In this document: in pieces, positions 6,691 to 9,023 of the stretch
Numbering within the stretch: the first letter of the stretch is position 1
Layout of the letters: every line of letters starts with the position of its first letter
NCBI GenBank assembly: GCA_964535875.1
Contig: CAZHUE010000114.1
Location: 1-9,023, forward strand
Length of the DNA: 9,023 bases
Reading direction: 5' to 3'
Source: QPIN01 sp964535875
GTDB lineage: Bacteria; Pseudomonadota; Gammaproteobacteria; Methylococcales; Methylomonadaceae
Notes under the pieces: generated by a model
What the model was told of the DNA's origin: nothing
Database searches by the model: none
Seen by the model: only the letters and a program-made list of their open reading frames with translations
Translations under genes and position numbers: made by a program

Positions 6691-8250
6691 ATGAGTCGTT
6701 ATTATTTGGGATTGGATAGCAGTACTCAAAGCCTAAGTGCTATTCTGGTTGATACTGAATCGGGTCAATTAGTTTATGAGCAGTCGCTGAATTATTCGAC
6801 TGAACTACCCGCTTATGGCGTAACGGATGGTTTTCTTCCCAGTGAAATTCCAAGTGTTGTTCACGCGCCACCTTTGATGTGGGTTGAAGCATTAGATCAG
6901 TTGTTATTACAAATGAAGGCAGAAAACTGTCCCATGGAGGAGATAGTGGCTGTTGCCGGTGCAGCGCAGCAACATGGGTCTGTTTATGTAGGTGCTGGAT
7001 TTGATGTACGTTTAAAAAACTGCAACCCACAAACGCCATTACATGAACAGTTGCAGGATTGTTTTACACGCAATACCTCACCTATCTGGATGGACTCCTC
7101 GACAGCGGAGCAATGTGCTGCGATTACTAAGGCATTGGGTGGAGAGGCCAAGGTTAATCAGGTAACAGGATCTATTGCTGTCGAACGATTCAGCGGTGCT
7201 CAAATCAAGAAATTTGCTGATACAGAGCAAGATACCTATGTTATTACCAAATCGATTATGCTGGTATCATCTTTTATGGCATCTTTATTTGCCGGTAGGC
7301 ATGTGGGTATTGATTTTACCGACGCATCCGGGATGAATCTACTGGATATTCGTAATAAGCAATGGCATCCAGATGCACTTACCTGTGTTGGAGACAAACT
7401 TCAAGACAAATTAAAGCAACCTGTTAATCCTCAAATAATACTCGGAACCATTACACCCTATTTTACCCAGCGCTATGGATTTAATTCTGCCTGTAGGGTT
7501 TTGCCCTGGTGTGGTGATAACCCCAGTAGTTTGATCGGTTTGGGACTAATTGAACCAGGCATGACGGCTATCAGTCTGGGTACCAGTGATACTTGCTTTG
7601 GATTGTTTAAAAATTTACCTGAATCCATGAGTCCCTGGGCGCATACGTTTATAGCACCAACCCTTGATTATATGTCATTGCTATGTTTTAAAAACGGCTC
7701 ATTAGCTCGAGAGGCGATACGCCAGCAATATCAGCTGACTTGGGAGCAGTTTAGCACCTGTTTGGAAGCGACACCTCCGGGGAACCATGGGGCAATGATG
7801 TTACCCTGGGTCTCCAGTGAAATCGTACCTAAAGTGGAGCATGCAGGAGTGCAGCGATTTTCACTGGAAAAAACGGATGTTAATGCCAATTGTAGAGCGG
7901 TGATAGAAGCCCAGATGATGGCAATGAGCAGTCATGCGACGGCTGCCGGATTAAGGCCTACTTCAATTCGAGCTACAGGTGGTGGTTCTCAAAATACTGC
8001 GATATTACAGATCATGGCAAATGTATTCGGGTGCCCTGTTGATGTTTTGCAAACCACTTCAAATAGTTCAGCTTTAGGTGCTGTATTACGGGCTATCTTT
8101 GCAATCGAAAATATATCTTGGGCTGAGACTGCACAAGCTTTTACCGGGGTGCAACAAGCCTCAAAAATTCTACCCGATGCGGAGGCAGTACAAATTTATC
8201 AAGAAATGAAAAAAAACTATGTTAAACGAGAAACTTCTTGTTTAGGATAA
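6691..8250 (+). CDS. xylB: xylulokinase, FGGY family, animal-type
   Basis: This 519-aa kinase phosphorylates D-xylulose with ATP to D-xylulose 5-phosphate (EC 2.7.1.17), feeding the pentose phosphate pathway. N-terminal FGGY domain: GLDSSTQ at 7-13 (Asp9 for phosphate/Mg), QQHGS at 93-97 for substrate, and WMDSST at 133-138. GDN at 275-277 supplies the likely catalytic base Asp276. C-terminal domain: SLGTSD at 295-300, LCFKNGSL at 331-338 and ATGGGSQN at 428-435. From memory, the run of motifs, including LMWVEALD, AQQHGSVY and SLGTSDTCFG, follows human XYLB closely, and the protein is longer than E. coli XylB (about 484 aa). It abuts xylA as TAAATG with no clear ribosome site of its own, so its translation probably depends on ribosomes finishing xylA. 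Function is firm from motifs plus context; evolutionary subtype is inference. Confidence 0.94.
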   Translation: MSRYYLGLDSSTQSLSAILVDTESGQLVYEQSLNYSTELPAYGVTDGFLPSEIPSVVHAPPLMWVEALDQLLLQMKAENCPMEEIVAVAGAAQQHGSVYVGAGFDVRLKNCNPQTPLHEQLQDCFTRNTSPIWMDSSTAEQCAAITKALGGEAKVNQVTGSIAVERFSGAQIKKFADTEQDTYVITKSIMLVSSFMASLFAGRHVGIDFTDASGMNLLDIRNKQWHPDALTCVGDKLQDKLKQPVNPQIILGTITPYFTQRYGFNSACRVLPWCGDNPSSLIGLGLIEPGMTAISLGTSDTCFGLFKNLPESMSPWAHTFIAPTLDYMSLLCFKNGSLAREAIRQQYQLTWEQFSTCLEATPPGNHGAMMLPWVSSEIVPKVEHAGVQRFSLEKTDVNANCRAVIEAQMMAMSSHATAAGLRPTSIRATGGGSQNTAILQIMANVFGCPVDVLQTTSNSSALGAVLRAIFAIENISWAETAQAFTGVQQASKILPDAEAVQIYQEMKKNYVKRETSCLG

Positions 8251-8311
8251 AAAAAAGTGCAATAAATACCCAAATTGATTTGCAGACTTTAATTTTTCTA
8301 GGACTATGAGA

Positions 8312-8341
8312 TTGACTTGTAGATATTTTCTCCAATTAAAT
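8312..8341 (+). promoter_or_regulatory. possible sigma-70 promoter ahead of the small membrane frame
   Basis: TTGACT (8312-8317) matches the -35 consensus at five of six bases. TTAAAT (8336-8341) lies 18 bases later and matches the -10 at four of six. A start site near 8348 would leave only a few bases before the ATG at 8355. In AT-rich DNA such pairs also arise by chance. Confidence 0.3.
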
Positions 8342-8354
8342 CGTGGTTAATAAA

Positions 8355-8474
8355 ATGAAATCGTATTTTCGCTTAGTTACTCTTATCGCTTTTTTAGTTA
8401 TATTGTATTTGTTTAATTTAGCGGGTCAGCGTACTGATACGCAACGTCCACCAAGTTTTTCCCTAACAAAATAA
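8355..8474 (+). CDS. possible 39-aa single-span membrane peptide
   Basis: The frame encodes 39 residues: a basic start (MKSYFR), one strongly hydrophobic segment at about 7-22 (LVTLIAFLVILYLFNL) and a polar tail with Arg, Asp and PP. This is the layout of a one-helix membrane peptide or of an uncleaved signal anchor. There is no convincing ribosome binding site before ATG 8355; a candidate promoter ends so close that translation would have to be nearly leaderless. It lies 104 bases after xylB on the same strand. I recognise no family, and it could be a chance frame. Confidence 0.35.
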   Translation: MKSYFRLVTLIAFLVILYLFNLAGQRTDTQRPPSFSLTK

Positions 8475-8549
8475 TATATCTATAAATTAAGGGGTTAGTA
8501 GTGTTATTCATATGATGTCCACAGGGCTTCAAGCATTGAGTTAATTATT

Positions 8550-8867
8550 CTAATAGAATACAGCAAGCCATATTGTCTCAGTCTCTGGAGCTGTCCATTT
8601 TACTTTATGTTTTGTATGGGCAGGAATGTGAAGATAGTTACCCATTTTAAGGCTAACACCTTCATCTTTCTCAAAAGAAATAAGAGCTTCGCCTTTTAAA
8701 ATGATGACCCATTCATTCTTATCCTGGTTGTACCATCCGGATTTTGGGGATGATTGGCCTTTTGAAATAATCCGTTCTATCTTAATCTGATTATTTTGGA
8801 GCAGTAGATTAAACACCTCTTCATCAAGGTTATCTGGAATTGAATCAAATATATTTTCTATTTTCAT
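8550..8867 (-). CDS. small single-domain cupin protein
   Basis: This 105-aa protein is one complete cupin barrel. The family of about 105 aa is recognised by NEWVIILKGEA at 51-61 and by the second cupin motif, GNYLHIPAHTKHKV at 76-89, with Gly76, Pro82, His84 and His87. The first cupin motif lacks the usual HxH pair: the matching region around 43-52 reads SGWYNQDKNE, keeping only a Glu (Glu52). Metal binding, if any, would therefore use fewer histidines than a typical dioxygenase-type cupin. The enzymatic or binding role is unknown. Start at 8867 fits the conserved N-terminal layout (NIFDSIPDNLDEEVF). No Shine-Dalgarno sequence precedes it; a good -10 box ends five bases before the ATG. It converges on xylB with no functional link evident. 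Confidence 0.85.
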   Translation of the reverse strand: MKIENIFDSIPDNLDEEVFNLLLQNNQIKIERIISKGQSSPKSGWYNQDKNEWVIILKGEALISFEKDEGVSLKMGNYLHIPAHTKHKVKWTAPETETIWLAVFY

Positions 8868-8872
8868 AAGGT

Positions 8873-8901
8873 ATTATTTCCATGAAGAATATTTTTATCA
8901 A
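8873..8901 (-). promoter_or_regulatory. sigma-70-like promoter of the cupin gene, probably giving a leaderless mRNA
   Basis: On the minus strand, TTGATA (8901-8896) and AATAAT (8878-8873) each match the sigma-70 consensus at five of six bases, with the ideal 17-base spacer. Only five bases (8872-8868) separate the -10 box from the ATG. Transcription would then begin at or next to the A of the start codon. This agrees with the missing ribosome binding site. Confidence 0.5.
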
Positions 8902-9023
8902 CTATTCTGTTGGCTTGCCAAAGAGACGGCAGTCCAACCTATGATAATAATTTTTTAGGGCAGTGATGCTAGGCTGTCGAAATATAACATTAAAATTGCA
9001 AATAATTATAATATTCAATGTCT
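8902..9023. other. window end, nothing recognised
   Basis: After the cupin promoter the remaining ~120 bases are AT-rich, with no supported frame, repeat or RNA. The next gene must lie beyond the window edge. Confidence 0.5.

Larger units (their letters stand above)
8251..8549. other. gap between xylB and the convergent cupin gene
   Basis: This 299-bp AT-rich stretch holds a possible promoter (8312-8341) and a 39-codon frame (8355-8474), both listed separately. From 8475 to 8549 I see nothing recognisable. No convincing terminator hairpin follows xylB: only a weak AAATT/AATTT pairing lies ahead of a short T-run near 8290. Confidence 0.5.

Noticed and set aside
6740..7039. 99-aa minus-strand frame inside xylB
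   Set aside because: It lies wholly antisense to the conserved N-terminal domain of xylB.
8251..8300. Rho-independent terminator after xylB
   Set aside because: Only a weak AT-only 5-bp pairing is present; no stable hairpin with a T-run.
1..9023. CRISPR array, tRNA, rRNA, toxin-antitoxin or defence cluster
   Set aside because: No spaced direct repeats, cloverleaf-like sequence, rRNA segments or recognisable defence genes were seen on either strand.

Overview
The window is AT-rich bacterial DNA. Gene content (a SulP anion transporter, a secreted metzincin, xylA-xylB, a decayed IS) suggests a gammaproteobacterium with a moderately low GC genome. That placement comes from remembered family resemblance, not from a search.

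Layout. (1) 1-1362, plus strand: the 3' part of a SulP anion transporter that enters from the left edge and is broken by one extra A in an A7 run at 607-613. (2) 1363-1626: a gene-free gap between convergent genes. It holds a nested inverted repeat (1518-1605) with 14-bp perfect outer arms, resembling a miniature mobile or intergenic repeat. (3) 3854 down to 1627, minus strand: a two-gene module overlapping by ATGA. The first gene encodes a 205-aa secreted protein of unknown function, the second a 537-aa secreted zinc metallopeptidase of metzincin type (HELGHCIGLAH) with two related C-terminal repeats. (4) 3946-5118: a decayed insertion sequence, bounded by 14-bp perfect inverted repeats and holding a transposase broken by stops, frame changes and internal deletions. 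(5) 5359-8250, plus strand: a compact xylose operon, xylA then xylB, joined as TAAATG. The kinase resembles the animal-type xylulokinase more than E. coli XylB. (6) 8251-8549: a gap with a possible 39-codon membrane peptide. (7) 8867-8550, minus strand: a 105-aa cupin that may be read from a leaderless message. (8) 8868-9023: the cupin promoter region and otherwise nothing recognised.

How the parts work together. XylA converts D-xylose to D-xylulose and XylB phosphorylates it to xylulose 5-phosphate for the pentose phosphate pathway. No xylose transporter or xyl regulator lies in the window. The protease pair is exported and may act as one unit; what the first protein does is unknown. The protease module sits between the 1518-1605 repeat and the IS remnant, so this part looks like a rearranged accessory segment. 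I see no CRISPR array, tRNA, rRNA or classical defence system. The least explained item is the coupled secreted protein-metzincin pair.
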